From positions 1 through 64,000 of the forward strand of contig JAHJJD010000054.1 of NCBI GenBank assembly GCA_018822845.1: a stretch of DNA of 64,000 nt, in the 5' to 3' direction. The stretch is from Gammaproteobacteria bacterium. Its GTDB lineage: Bacteria; Pseudomonadota; Gammaproteobacteria; Thiotrichales; Thiotrichaceae. Made by a program: the position numbers and the translations under genes. A model generated the notes under the pieces. It searched no databases and had not been told where the DNA came from. It was given only the letters and a program-made list of their open reading frames with translations. Shown piece after piece: positions 37,187 through 46,709 of this stretch (the stretch's first letter is position 1; each line of letters begins with the position of its first letter).

Positions 37187-38314
37187 TCAACCCGCATCAG
37201 CGAGCCTTACCTGCTGATAGTCATCACCCTGCATTTCGTTCAAGCGGCTCAACGCGCGCTGGAATTCAAATTTCAGTTTCTGCCCCTGATACAAATTCTC
37301 CAGCGATATCGTGGTAGAAAATATGAACTGCACATTGCGGTCATACAGCTCATCGATCAGGTTGAGAAAACGCCGCGCCGCCGACTCGTGTTCCTCACTC
37401 AGGACATGCAATCCCGACAGGACAATATAATCAAACCGTTCGGCCAACTCGATGTAATCACGGGTGGAACGCGCCGTTTCACACAGGGTGCTGAAATCAA
37501 ACCAGACAATGTTTTCAGAAACCTTGTGGGCAGGCAGAATCCGCCCTTGCACTTCGATGTCCTGCCCGGTTTCGATAGCGCCCGTTGCCAGTTCAGCAAA
37601 GCACTTTTCCAGCTCATGCTCAACCAGAATAGCGTCATCATCTTCCAGGAAACTGTCATGGCTCACACGCTTGAGCATACGGTAATCGATGTTATTGTCC
37701 AATTCGACTACATGCGTGTGCTTTTTCAACATGGCAATGGCGGGCAGGAAACGTTCGCGCTGCAAACCGTTCAGGTAAAGATCATCCGGCACCCGATTGG
37801 AAGTGGTCACCAACGTAATGCCGTGCTTGCACATGGCTTCCAGCAAACCATGCAGCAACATGGCATCGACAATATCCATTACATGGAATTCGTCGACACA
37901 CATCAGCCGCACGTCCTTCGCCAGCTCTGCAACCAGTGCTTCCAGCGGATTACGCTTGTTGGCAAATCTTTTCAGCTCTTCGTGCACGAAGAACATGCAA
38001 TGGTGGTAGTGCATCCGCCGCTTTTCAGCCAGCGGAATGCGCGAATAGAACATGTCCATCAGCCAGGTCTTGCCGCGCCCGACGCCACCCCACAGGTAAG
38101 CGCCGCGCACTGGCTCAACCACGTTACGCCGGTTACCGGAAAACACCGACAGCAAACCGCGCGTTTGAGCTTTGGGACGCGGCTTGAGCAGTTCATTCCA
38201 GACATCCTGCAAAACCTTGATACCTTCCATTTGGGCGGGATCCTGCTGGATCGCGCCTTCCTTGACTGCATCGTGATAATGCTTCAACAGCGGCATAACG
38301 TTTACTTCCTTCAT
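37187..38314 (-). CDS. zapE: Cell division ATPase ZapE (AFG1-like)
   Basis: A 375-aa AAA-type ATPase. Walker A is WGGVGRGKTWLMD and Walker B is LMCVDEFHVMDI; VTTSNRVPDDLY is a further family motif. ZapE binds FtsZ rings and affects their stability in E. coli. Its ATG overlaps the sucA stop by 4 nt (ATGA), so it is translationally coupled to the E1 subunit and sits between sucA and sucB. Confidence 0.94.
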   Translation of the reverse strand: MKEVNVMPLLKHYHDAVKEGAIQQDPAQMEGIKVLQDVWNELLKPRPKAQTRGLLSVFSGNRRNVVEPVRGAYLWGGVGRGKTWLMDMFYSRIPLAEKRRMHYHHCMFFVHEELKRFANKRNPLEALVAELAKDVRLMCVDEFHVMDIVDAMLLHGLLEAMCKHGITLVTTSNRVPDDLYLNGLQRERFLPAIAMLKKHTHVVELDNNIDYRMLKRVSHDSFLEDDDAILVEHELEKCFAELATGAIETGQDIEVQGRILPAHKVSENIVWFDFSTLCETARSTRDYIELAERFDYIVLSGLHVLSEEHESAARRFLNLIDELYDRNVQFIFSTTISLENLYQGQKLKFEFQRALSRLNEMQGDDYQQVRLADAG

Positions 38315-41163
38315 GACATGACGATTCCCAGTGCCTGATTGACCAACGCCTGCTGCTGGGCAGCGTGAACCTTGGAACTACCTACCGCAGGCGAGGCAGA
38401 AGCAGGACGGCTGGCCACATCCAGCCGCGCCATTCCTCCCAGCACATGACGCAGGGATGGCTGGATACTCAGCCACGCACCCTGGTTCAGCGGCTCTTCC
38501 TGACACCAGACATTGACATCAACATTCGGATAGCGGTCGAGAATCGCATCCATGTCTACTTCAGGGAACGGGTAGAGTTGCTCAATCCGGACAACAGCGA
38601 CGTGTTCGAGCTTTTCAGCACGACGCTTTTCCAGCAGGTCGTAATAAACCTTGCCGCTGCACATGACCAGACGTGTCACCTTGTGTGGATCAATAGCGTC
38701 GATTTCATCAATGACATTCTGGAAGCCGCGTTCAGTCAGGTCTTCCATTGTGTTGACCGCCATCGGGTGGCGCAACAGGCTTTTCGGTGTCATGACAATC
38801 AGCGGTGTACGGTAATCACGCACCATTTGGCGGCGTAACATGTGGAAAGCCTGCGCTGGCGTACTCGGTACACATACCTGCATATTGTTCTGGGCACACA
38901 GTTGCAAGTATCGTTCCAAACGCGCGGAAGAGTGCTCCGGCCCCTGCCCCTCGAAACCGTGCGGCAGCAACATGACCAGACCACACAAACGGCCCCATTT
39001 CTGCTCGCCGGAACTGATGAACTGGTCGATAACGACCTGCGCGCAGTTGGCGAAGTCACCGAATTGCGCTTCCCAGATAGTCAGGGTATTGGCTTCGGTA
39101 GTGGCGTAACCGTATTCAAACGCCAGCACGGCCTCTTCCGACAGCAGCGAGTCAATGACCACGAATGGCAGTTGCGCGGGTGACAGGTTTTGCAGGGGCA
39201 CGAAGGTTTCGCCCGTTTCCTGCTCATGGAATACTGCATGACGGTGGAAGAAGGTACCACGCCCGCAATCTTCGCCAGACAGACGAATCGGGAAGCCCTC
39301 CTCAATCAAGGTAGCGTAAGCCAGGTTTTCGCAGAAACCCCAGTCCATCGGCTGCTCACCTGCGGCCATTTTCTTGCGGTCGGCAACGATGCGGGCCACA
39401 CGGGAGTTGAGCTTGAAACCTTCCGGCACAAGCGTGAGCTTTTCACCCAGATGACGGATGGTTTCCTCATCAATGGTAGTGTCGACCGGCATGTCCCAGG
39501 TTCCCTTGACATAACGCTTCCAGTTGACCGGATGCGGATTTTGTACCTCATCCTTGTTCAGCAGGTGCGGAACTGTCGGCATGCCATCCGTCAACTGCTG
39601 ACGGCAACGCTGCACGCGCTCTTGTGCATCTTCCGCTGTCACTGTTCCTTCAGCTGCCAGTTTTTGCGCATAGCGCTCACGGGTAGTTGGCAGGGAACGA
39701 ATCTTGCGGTACATGACCGGCTGGGTAGCGGATGGCTCGTCAGCTTCGTTATGACCATGACGGCGGTAGCAAACCAGATCGATCACCACATCCTTTTTGA
39801 AGTGGTTACGGTAATCCATCGCCAACTGGGTGACCAGCACCACTGCTTCAGGGTCATCACCATTCACATGGAATACCGGTGAGTCGACCATTTTGGCCAC
39901 GTCGGTACAGTAATAGGTGGAACGTGCATCAATGGAAGCGCTGGTGGTAAAACCAACCTGGTTATTGATGACGATATGGATGGTGCCATGGGTGCGATAG
40001 CCACGGGTATCGGCCATTTGCAGCATTTCCATGTTGACACCCTGCCCCGCGAAAGCAGCATCACCATGCAACACGACCGGCACGATTTTCTCGTAACCGT
40101 TTTCAGCCCAGCGATCCTGACGGGCGCGTACTGCGCCTTCCACGACCGGGCCAACGATTTCGAGATGCGAAGGATTGAACGCCATCGCTACGTGCACCGG
40201 GCCACCTTCGGTTTTCAGGTCGGAAGCGTAACCCATGTGGTATTTCACGTCACCAGTACGGCCAGTGTCGGCATACTTGCCTTCAAACTCGCTGAACAGC
40301 ATGGCGGGCGATTTACCCAGCACATTGATCAGTACGTTCAGACGGCCACGGTGCGCCATGCCGATAACCATTTCCACTGCACCGTGCTTGCCAGCGTGCA
40401 GGATCATGGTGTGCAGCATGGGAATCAGGCTCTCGCCACCTTCCAGCGAGAAACGCTTCTGCCCGACGTAATTGGTGTGCAGGTAACGCTCCAGACCTTC
40501 AGCCGCAGTCAGGCGGTCGAGGATTTCGATTTTCTCTTCCTTGTTGAAGGAAGGCGTGGAACGGATGGTTTCCAGGCGTTGCTGAATCCAGCGTTTCTGC
40601 TCGGTACTGGTGGTATGCATGTATTGCGCACCAATCGAGCCGCAGTAGGTTGCTTCCAACTGGGCAATGATGTCGCGCAATTTCATCTGGTCTGCACCAA
40701 ACAGGGAGCCGGTATTGAAGGTGGTATCCAGATCCTGCTTGCCGAGGGAATGGTATTCGAGGGTCAATTCCTTGACGAAAGCAGGGGTGTTTTCATCCAG
40801 CGGATTGGTCTTGGCATGGAAGTGCCCCTGAAAGCGGTAAGCGTTGATCAGCTGCAACACTTTTACCTGCTTGCGCTCATGTTCCAGATCGACAGAGTTG
40901 CCCGCAGCGGCATAGGCCTGCGGCTTGGCTGCATAAGCACGGAAATAGTCTTTTACCAGTGAGTGGCGGGTATCGCCATCATGGCCGTTGACTTGCGGTA
41001 GACCGTCAAAGTATTGCTGCCAGCTTGCCGGTATGGAAGCCGGTTCCTGCAAGTAACGCTCGTACATCTCTTCCAGATACAGGACGCTGTTGCCGTCCAG
41101 TTGGGTATCCGCATTCCAGGCCACAGCCTGCCCTTCTCCTTTATTCATATATTGAACCTGCAT
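38311..41163 (-). CDS. sucA: 2-oxoglutarate dehydrogenase E1
   Basis: A 950-aa thiamine diphosphate enzyme that decarboxylates 2-oxoglutarate. MAHRGRLNVLINVLGK, HGDAAFAGQGVNMEML, and VICYRRHGHNEADEP-like (here LVCYRRHGHNEADEP) are the family's cofactor and active-site segments. The start may be ATG 41163 or ATG 41148 (MNKGEGQ). It is the first gene of the minus-strand 2-oxoglutarate dehydrogenase group, and its upstream region holds several TGTCGACA palindromes. Confidence 0.96.
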   Translation of the reverse strand: MQVQYMNKGEGQAVAWNADTQLDGNSVLYLEEMYERYLQEPASIPASWQQYFDGLPQVNGHDGDTRHSLVKDYFRAYAAKPQAYAAAGNSVDLEHERKQVKVLQLINAYRFQGHFHAKTNPLDENTPAFVKELTLEYHSLGKQDLDTTFNTGSLFGADQMKLRDIIAQLEATYCGSIGAQYMHTTSTEQKRWIQQRLETIRSTPSFNKEEKIEILDRLTAAEGLERYLHTNYVGQKRFSLEGGESLIPMLHTMILHAGKHGAVEMVIGMAHRGRLNVLINVLGKSPAMLFSEFEGKYADTGRTGDVKYHMGYASDLKTEGGPVHVAMAFNPSHLEIVGPVVEGAVRARQDRWAENGYEKIVPVVLHGDAAFAGQGVNMEMLQMADTRGYRTHGTIHIVINNQVGFTTSASIDARSTYYCTDVAKMVDSPVFHVNGDDPEAVVLVTQLAMDYRNHFKKDVVIDLVCYRRHGHNEADEPSATQPVMYRKIRSLPTTRERYAQKLAAEGTVTAEDAQERVQRCRQQLTDGMPTVPHLLNKDEVQNPHPVNWKRYVKGTWDMPVDTTIDEETIRHLGEKLTLVPEGFKLNSRVARIVADRKKMAAGEQPMDWGFCENLAYATLIEEGFPIRLSGEDCGRGTFFHRHAVFHEQETGETFVPLQNLSPAQLPFVVIDSLLSEEAVLAFEYGYATTEANTLTIWEAQFGDFANCAQVVIDQFISSGEQKWGRLCGLVMLLPHGFEGQGPEHSSARLERYLQLCAQNNMQVCVPSTPAQAFHMLRRQMVRDYRTPLIVMTPKSLLRHPMAVNTMEDLTERGFQNVIDEIDAIDPHKVTRLVMCSGKVYYDLLEKRRAEKLEHVAVVRIEQLYPFPEVDMDAILDRYPNVDVNVWCQEEPLNQGAWLSIQPSLRHVLGGMARLDVASRPASASPAVGSSKVHAAQQQALVNQALGIVMS

Positions 41164-41215
41164 TGATGGTAAATCTCAAATACTCCTGACTTGACGCAGC
41201 GCAGCAAAATAGTGC

Positions 41216-41397
41216 ATTGTCGACATCTTGATGTCAAATGGTGCACTGCAAGCCTGTTTTCCAAGTCAAACACCGTCATGTACTTGTTATGATGTCGACA
41301 TTATAACTTGATAATGTCAACAATGTCAGGATGTTTTACTTGAAAAAACCCTCTTTCACGGTATTATTGTCAACATAAAGGACGAGATGTCGACAAA
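41216..41397. promoter_or_regulatory. Cluster of five GntR-type operators in the divergent sucA/gntR region
   Basis: Variants of ATTGTCGACAAT lie at 41216-41227 (ATTGTCGACATC), 41291-41302 (GATGTCGACATT), 41313-41324 (AATGTCAACAAT), 41366-41377 (ATTGTCAACATA) and 41386-41397 (GATGTCGACAAA). They lie 53-234 bp upstream of sucA and reach to 13 bp from the gntR ATG. Autoregulation plus control of sucA is the simplest reading. The rest of the 246-bp gap is AT-rich, with no gene. Confidence 0.75.
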
Positions 41398-41409
41398 ACG
41401 AGGAGCACC

Positions 41410-42099
41410 ATGGCTTTTTTAACTGCATGTAAATTGCACGAACCGGTGACAATTGCAGACAAGTTATTTCTTGATCTGCGCCGCGCCATTCTGGAGGGTG
41501 AAATCCCCGCCGGAAAAAAAATCAGTGAGCCGGAACTGGCGTCCGCATATGGCGTAAGCCGGGGTTCGTTGCGGGAAGCGATTGGCAAGCTGGAGAACTG
41601 TAATCTGGTGACGCGCAAGCCCAATATTGGCGCACGCATCATCGGGTTTTCGACCGAACAAATGATGGAAATCTATCAGGTTCGCGAAGCCATGGAGGGC
41701 ATGGCAGCGCGTTTGGCCGCTGATAACATGTCTGAAGAGGAAGTGACCCGGCTGCGTCGCATTCTCGATCGGCATCGCGAACAAATTGAGAAGCACCAGG
41801 ATTACTCCCAGCAAGATGTCGACCTGGATTTCCATTTCAGCATCATTCAGGGAAGTAAGAATTCACGCCTGATCCGCATGCTGTGTCAGGATTTGTACGA
41901 TCTGGTGCGGTTTTACCGTTTCCGGCTTAAATCCGGCTTCAACCGCAGCGAACAGGCTTATCAGGAACACAACCTGATTGTGTCCGCCATTGAGCGGCGC
42001 GACGGGGAAATGGCGGAGACCCTGATGCGCCATCACATCCGGGCTTCACAGGACAATGCCCGCAAGACGCTGGAAGCAATGTCGCAAGCCCAGTCCTGA
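41410..42099 (+). CDS. GntR-family regulator with FCD domain
   Basis: A 229-aa regulator. The winged HTH (about 17-80) includes ISEPELASAYGVSRGSLREA. The FCD domain (about 90-215) keeps likely metal/ligand residues in DLDFHFSIIQGS, YQEHNLI and MRHHIRAS. ATG 41410 follows AGGAG. It is divergent from sucA, lies 34 bp from sdhC, and its promoter region is packed with TGTCGACA palindromes. It probably senses a carboxylate and controls sucA, sucB-lpd and sdh. The exact ligand cannot be read from sequence. Confidence 0.9.
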   Translation: MAFLTACKLHEPVTIADKLFLDLRRAILEGEIPAGKKISEPELASAYGVSRGSLREAIGKLENCNLVTRKPNIGARIIGFSTEQMMEIYQVREAMEGMAARLAADNMSEEEVTRLRRILDRHREQIEKHQDYSQQDVDLDFHFSIIQGSKNSRLIRMLCQDLYDLVRFYRFRLKSGFNRSEQAYQEHNLIVSAIERRDGEMAETLMRHHIRASQDNARKTLEAMSQAQS

Positions 42100-42133
42100 G
42101 GCCAAACAGTATTTTATCCAACGGGAAACAGCT

Positions 42134-42511
42134 ATGAAGAATACGCACAACCGACCCCTTTCCCCTCACTTGCAGGTGTACAAGCCGCAACTGACATCCA
42201 TGTTATCGATCCTGCATCGTGGCACGGGTGTAGTGCTGGCGGTCGGCACACTGCTGGTAACGTACTGGCTGGCAGCCATTGCGGGCGGTGAGGAATCATT
42301 CAACAGCGCTAACGCCATCCTCGGCTCATGGTTCGGCAAGCTGGTGTTGTTTGGTTGGTCATGGGCGCTGTTCTATCACCTTTCCAATGGTATCCGTCAC
42401 TTGTTGTGGGATATCGGTTTCGGTTTTGACCTTCCTACTGTTTACCTGACTGGCAAGATTGTGGTGGGCGCTTCATTCGTGCTGACCATCCTGCTGTGGA
42501 TTGTTGCCTGA
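42134..42511 (+). CDS. sdhC: Succinate dehydrogenase cytochrome b subunit
   Basis: A 125-aa membrane anchor with three helices. RPLSPHLQVYKPQLTSMLSI and FYHLSNGIRHLLWD are conserved quinone/haem-site segments, including the haem His. ATG 42134 (MKNTHNRPL) is chosen over the longer ORF frame, which would overlap gntR. First gene of sdhCDAB. Confidence 0.94.
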   Translation: MKNTHNRPLSPHLQVYKPQLTSMLSILHRGTGVVLAVGTLLVTYWLAAIAGGEESFNSANAILGSWFGKLVLFGWSWALFYHLSNGIRHLLWDIGFGFDLPTVYLTGKIVVGASFVLTILLWIVA

Positions 42512-42536
42512 AGGCCGTATTCAAGGAGTTTTGCAG

Positions 42537-42917
42537 ATGAGTTTATTGACGCCTTTCAAACGGGCCAGCGGCCTTGGCAGCACCAGCGACGGGGTAAAGC
42601 ACTGGTGGATGCAACGCATGACCGCTGTTGCCCTGGTTCCACTCACATTCTGGGTCGCTTTTGCAGTTGCATCCCATACTGGATCGGATTACGCCACAGT
42701 AGCGGCCTGGTTCACCCAGCCGTTCACTACCACCATGCTGACACTGTTCGTGTTTACTGCGTTCCTGCACGCCAGCCAGGGTCTGACCGTGGTCATTGAG
42801 GATTATATCCATCATGACGGCGTGAAAGTCACCGCGCTGGTCGGCATGAAACTGGCGCTGGTATTACTGGGAACCAGCAGCATCCTGAGCATTTTACGTA
42901 CCGCTTTTGCAGGCTGA
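42537..42917 (+). CDS. sdhD: Succinate dehydrogenase membrane anchor SdhD
   Basis: A 126-aa hydrophobic anchor. GVKHWWMQRMTAVALVPL and FLHASQGLTVVIEDYIH are the typical quinone-site and haem-ligand segments. ATG 42537 is preceded by AAGGAG. It lies between sdhC and sdhA in the operon. Confidence 0.93.
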   Translation: MSLLTPFKRASGLGSTSDGVKHWWMQRMTAVALVPLTFWVAFAVASHTGSDYATVAAWFTQPFTTTMLTLFVFTAFLHASQGLTVVIEDYIHHDGVKVTALVGMKLALVLLGTSSILSILRTAFAG

Positions 42918-42936
42918 TTGAGGGAGCACACAACAA

Positions 42937-44724
42937 ATGTCCGAATACAAGATCGAACATCATACCTATGACGTAGTGGTTGTAGGCGCTGGCGGCGCGG
43001 GTTTGCGTGCCACTTTCGGGATGGCTGTGAAAGGTTTGTCCACTGCCTGCATCACCAAGGTTTTCCCGACCCGCAGCCATACCGTGGCGGCACAGGGCGG
43101 CATGTCCGCCGCACTCGGCAACATGGGGCCGGACAAGTGGCAATGGCACATGTACGATACCGTGAAAGGTTCCGACTGGCTGGGTGACCAGGATGCCATC
43201 GAATACATGTGCCGTGAAGCAGGCCCTGCCGTGATTGAACTGGAACATCAGGGCGTGCCGTTTTCCCGCACGGAAGACGGACGTATTTACCAGCGTCCGT
43301 TTGGCGGCATGACCACCGAATTTGGCAAAGGCATTGCGCAACGTACTTGCGCGGCGGCTGACCGCACCGGCCATGCCATCCTGCATACCTTGTACCAACA
43401 GTCCTTGCGCCATAACGCAGTATTTTTCATTGAGCATTTCGCTACTGACCTGATCATGGACGAAGACGGCGTTTGCCGTGGGGTCATGGCCTGGGATTTG
43501 GCGAATGGTATCCTGCGCCTGTTCCGTGCCCAGAAAGTGGTGCTGGCAACCGGCGGTTACGGGCGTGCCTACTTCTCGGCAACCTCCGCCCACACCTGTA
43601 CCGGCGACGGTAACGGCATGGTGACACGTGCTGGCCTGCCCTTGCAGGATATGGAATTCACCCAGTTCCACCCTACCGGCATCTATGGTTCAGGCTGCCT
43701 GATCACCGAAGGGGTGCGTGGTGAAGGCGGTTATCTGACCAACTCACAGGGCGAGCGTTTCATGGAACGTTATGCGCCGAACGCCAAAGACCTGGCTTCG
43801 CGTGACGTGGTAAGCCGCGCCATGACGGTGGAAATCAACGAAGGCCGTGGTGTTGGCCCGGAGAAGGATCATATCCATATCCATCTGGAACATCTGGGTG
43901 CAGAAGTCATCCACGAACGTCTGCCGGGTATTGCCGAAAGTGCGAAAATCTTCGCGGGCGTAGACGTAACCAAAGAACCGATTCCGGTGCTGCCAACCGT
44001 CCACTACAACATGGGCGGCATCCCTACCAACTACCACGGCGAAGTCGTCACCCTGAAAGACGGTAACCCTGACAGCACGGTTCCCGGCCTGATGGCGATT
44101 GGCGAATGTGCCTGTGTATCCGTGCACGGTGCGAACCGCCTGGGTTCCAACTCACTGCTCGACATCGTGGTATTCGGTCGTGCAGCGGCTAACCGTTGCG
44201 CCGAAACCCTGTCACCGGGCGCTGTCCAGCAAGACCTGCCCGTTTCCGGTGTAAACAAAGCCATGGATCGTTTCAAGCGCATCCATAATGCCAATGGCAG
44301 CAAGACCACCGCACAAATTCGCGACAATATGCAGCGCACCATGCAGAAACACGCTGCGGTATTCCGTACCGGCGAATCCATGCAGGAAGGTGTGGCGAAA
44401 ATGAACGAGATTTACGCCAGCTTCAACGATGTTGCCGTCAGAGACCGCAGCCTGGTGTGGAACTCTGACCTGATGGAAACCTTTGAGCTGGCCAACCTGC
44501 TGGATTGCGCCCAGACCTCCATCAACTGCGCCTTGAACCGTGAAGAAAGCCGTGGTGCACACGCCCGTGAAGACTTCCCTGATCGTAATGATGAAACCTG
44601 GATGAAACACTCCATTGCCTGGCTGGATGATGCTGGCAAGGTATCCATCGACTACCGCCCCGTCCACACTTACACGTTGACGGATGAAATCGACTACATC
44701 GCACCGAAGAAACGGGTTTACTAA
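42937..44724 (+). CDS. sdhA: Succinate dehydrogenase flavoprotein subunit
   Basis: A 595-aa catalytic subunit. The FAD site is [27 protein letters not shown] carries the His that binds FAD covalently. The active site includes [20 protein letters not shown] and [13 protein letters not shown]. It oxidises succinate to fumarate on the cytoplasmic side of the inner membrane. The two downstream SdhE-family genes are expected to act in its flavinylation. Confidence 0.97.
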   Translation: MSEYKIEHHTYDVVVVGAGGAGLRATFGMAVKGLSTACITKVFPTRSHTVAAQGGMSAALGNMGPDKWQWHMYDTVKGSDWLGDQDAIEYMCREAGPAVIELEHQGVPFSRTEDGRIYQRPFGGMTTEFGKGIAQRTCAAADRTGHAILHTLYQQSLRHNAVFFIEHFATDLIMDEDGVCRGVMAWDLANGILRLFRAQKVVLATGGYGRAYFSATSAHTCTGDGNGMVTRAGLPLQDMEFTQFHPTGIYGSGCLITEGVRGEGGYLTNSQGERFMERYAPNAKDLASRDVVSRAMTVEINEGRGVGPEKDHIHIHLEHLGAEVIHERLPGIAESAKIFAGVDVTKEPIPVLPTVHYNMGGIPTNYHGEVVTLKDGNPDSTVPGLMAIGECACVSVHGANRLGSNSLLDIVVFGRAAANRCAETLSPGAVQQDLPVSGVNKAMDRFKRIHNANGSKTTAQIRDNMQRTMQKHAAVFRTGESMQEGVAKMNEIYASFNDVAVRDRSLVWNSDLMETFELANLLDCAQTSINCALNREESRGAHAREDFPDRNDETWMKHSIAWLDDAGKVSIDYRPVHTYTLTDEIDYIAPKKRVY

Positions 44725-44736
44725 GGGAGCATAGCC

Positions 44737-45516
44737 ATGGCTGAATTTACATTGCCTGCCAACTCGGTGATCAAGACTGGCAAAACCTGGGCAGCACCTG
44801 CTGGTGCAACCCGTGTTAAAAACTTCCGCATCTACCGTTACGACCCGGATAGCGGCGAAAACCCGCGCTGGGATACCTACCAGATCGACCTCGACCAGTG
44901 TGGGCCGATGGTGCTGGATGCGTTACTGAAGATCAAGAACGAGATTGATCCTTCCCTGACCTTCCGCCGCTCCTGCCGTGAAGGGATTTGCGGTTCCTGC
45001 TCAATGAATATCGGTGGTACCAATACGCTGGCCTGCATCAAGGCGATTGACGCATTTGACGGCGACCTGCAAATCAGCCCGCTGCCACACATGGAAGTCG
45101 TCAAGGATCTGGTTCCTGACCTGACCCACTTCTACGCGCAGTACTCCTCCATCAAACCATGGATGCAGACCCAGACCCCGGCTCCACCGGATCGCGAACG
45201 CCTGCAATCGCCGGAAGACCGCAAGAAGCTGGACGGCCTGTATGAATGCATCCTGTGTGCAAGCTGCTCAACCTCCTGCCCCAGCTACTGGTGGAACAGT
45301 GACCGTTACCTCGGCCCGGCAGTACTGCTGCAAGCTTACCGTTGGGTGGTGGACAGCCGTGACGAAGCGACTGGTGAGCGTCTGGACAATCTGGAAGACC
45401 CATTCCGCCTGTACCGTTGCCATACCATCATGAACTGCACCAATACCTGTCCGAAGGGCTTGAACCCGGCCAAGGCAATTGCAGAACTGAAGAAGAAAAT
45501 GATCGAACGTAGATAA
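44737..45516 (+). CDS. sdhB: Succinate dehydrogenase iron-sulfur subunit
   Basis: A 259-aa subunit with three Fe-S centres: [2Fe-2S] in [13 protein letters not shown], [4Fe-4S] in [12 protein letters not shown], and [3Fe-4S] in [15 protein letters not shown]. It passes electrons from SdhA to the quinone. It follows sdhA by 12 bp and is followed by a strong hairpin. Confidence 0.96.
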   Translation: MAEFTLPANSVIKTGKTWAAPAGATRVKNFRIYRYDPDSGENPRWDTYQIDLDQCGPMVLDALLKIKNEIDPSLTFRRSCREGICGSCSMNIGGTNTLACIKAIDAFDGDLQISPLPHMEVVKDLVPDLTHFYAQYSSIKPWMQTQTPAPPDRERLQSPEDRKKLDGLYECILCASCSTSCPSYWWNSDRYLGPAVLLQAYRWVVDSRDEATGERLDNLEDPFRLYRCHTIMNCTNTCPKGLNPAKAIAELKKKMIERR

Positions 45517-45525
45517 GACCGATGT

Positions 45526-45559
45526 GATGCAGGGGCGAAAAATCTTTCGCCCCTGCATC
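45526..45559. repeat. Perfect 15-bp hairpin between sdhB and sdhE
   Basis: GATGCAGGGGCGAAA (45526-45540) and its exact complement TTTCGCCCCTGCATC (45545-45559) flank AATC. No T-run follows, so it is more likely an mRNA stabiliser or attenuator that sets SdhE below SdhCDAB, or a dispersed GGGGCGAAA-type repeat, than a terminator. Confidence 0.8.
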
Positions 45560-45583
45560 CCTATAAAAACAGGACACAGCACC

Positions 45584-45820
45584 ATGAGCGAACTTTCCCG
45601 TTTGAAACTGCGCTGTCGGCGCGGCATGAAAGAACTGGATGTGTTGTTCCAGCGTTATCTGGAAGTTCACTACCCATCCGCCAGCGCGGAAGAAATCCAG
45701 CAACTGAATGAACTGCTGGACATACAGGATCCTCTACTGTTTGCCATGATTCTTGACATGGAACCGGTTCCTGGAACATATGCTGAGCTTGTTGCCAAAT
45801 TGAGGAAGGCACATGACTGA
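45584..45820 (+). CDS. sdhE: FAD assembly factor SdhE
   Basis: A 78-aa SdhE/YgfY-family protein that promotes covalent FAD attachment to SdhA. RRGMKELD carries the conserved RGxxE motif (Arg13, Gly14, Glu17). ATG 45584 is chosen because MSELSRLKLRCRRG matches family N-termini; the ORF-track start at 45524 lies in the hairpin. It overlaps the next gene by 8 nt. Confidence 0.92.
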   Translation: MSELSRLKLRCRRGMKELDVLFQRYLEVHYPSASAEEIQQLNELLDIQDPLLFAMILDMEPVPGTYAELVAKLRKAHD

Positions 45821-46094
45821 GCACCTGGAAAAGGAGCGGATGGTACGCCTGCGCTGGGCCTGCCGCCGCACCCTGCAAGTGCTGGATCGGCCCTTGGGAG
45901 ACTTTTTGCAGGACTGCTTCGCCGATCTGGACATGGGGGAACAGTTTGCATTTGAACGCCTGTTGAACTGCAAGGATCAGGAAATTCTCGACTGGCTGAT
46001 CGGCAATCGGCAACCACACGACGCCCGCATTTGCGGTATCATCGACAAGATACGCGCCCACAACGACACTAACGGAGGAAATTCCCATGCCTGA
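45813..46094 (+). CDS. Second SdhE-family paralogue with degenerate RGxxE
   Basis: A 93-aa protein that aligns with SdhE throughout: RLRWACRR...LD, FERLLNCKDQEILDWLIG and a C-terminal IIDKIRAH. The key motif reads RRTLQVLD, so the conserved Gly is Thr20 and Glu is Val23. It overlaps sdhE by 8 nt and the rhodanese gene by 8 nt. It may partner SdhE, bind another flavoprotein, or be a decaying duplicate. Confidence 0.8.
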   Translation: MTEHLEKERMVRLRWACRRTLQVLDRPLGDFLQDCFADLDMGEQFAFERLLNCKDQEILDWLIGNRQPHDARICGIIDKIRAHNDTNGGNSHA

Positions 46095-46509
46095 AATTCA
46101 TGACCTTTCCCCCAAAACTGCCTACACCTTCTTGCAGGAAACGCCCCGCAGCGTCCTGATCGACATTCGCTCATCCATGGAATACCTGTTTGTCGGTCAC
46201 CCGGTTGGCTCTGTGCACATTGCCTGGATCGATGAACCGGACTGGCAGGAAAACCCTGATTTCTCAATCGAAGTCCAGCGGCTGCTGGAACAGCGTTTCA
46301 AGGACTGCGACGCCAGACAGGATGCATCCGTCGTACTGATCTGCCGCAGCGGGAAGCGCTCCCAGGAAGCCGGGGCTGCCTTGCTGGCAGCCGGTTTCCA
46401 GAACGTCATGCACGTCGACGAAGGTTTTGAAGGCGAACGTGACGAGAACCACCATCGTGGCACCCTGGGAGGCTGGCGTTTTCATGGCCTACCGTGGGAG
46501 CAGTGCTGA
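46087..46509 (+). CDS. Rhodanese-like sulfurtransferase
   Basis: A 140-aa single rhodanese domain. SVLIDIRSSMEYLFVGHPVG is the N-terminal CH2-type motif and ICRSGKRSQEAG the active-site loop with its catalytic Cys. It is translationally coupled to the second SdhE-like gene (8-nt overlap), so it belongs to the sdh operon. A sulfur-transfer or Fe-S maintenance role is inferred from position. No sulfur acceptor can be named. Confidence 0.9.
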   Translation: MPEIHDLSPKTAYTFLQETPRSVLIDIRSSMEYLFVGHPVGSVHIAWIDEPDWQENPDFSIEVQRLLEQRFKDCDARQDASVVLICRSGKRSQEAGAALLAAGFQNVMHVDEGFEGERDENHHRGTLGGWRFHGLPWEQC

Positions 46510-46625
46510 AATAGCATCATCCCGCCAATCATTCATTCCAAGAACTCGTACATTATTCTGATTTATAAGCGCAATCATCGGCGCGCCCCTGCCTTTTATT
46601 CTATTTTCCCTGCCAGTTTCTCTGG

Positions 46626-46669
46626 TTGTAATTCAGCGTATCGCATACTATAAAAACATATGTTTTTAT
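46626..46669 (+). promoter_or_regulatory. Promoter and 20-bp palindrome upstream of the OmpA-like gene
   Basis: TTGTAA (46626-46631) and TATAAA (46649-46654) at 17-bp spacing form a sigma-70-like promoter. ATAAAAACATATGTTTTTAT (46650-46669) is a perfect 20-bp palindrome that starts in the -10 box and covers the expected transcription start. This is a good position for a repressor. The rest of the 200-bp gap after the rhodanese gene shows nothing clear. Confidence 0.6.
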
Positions 46670-46709
46670 GGCTTGATACTAAACCCTCAATAAAAGGAGT
46701 TTCCCCCGC

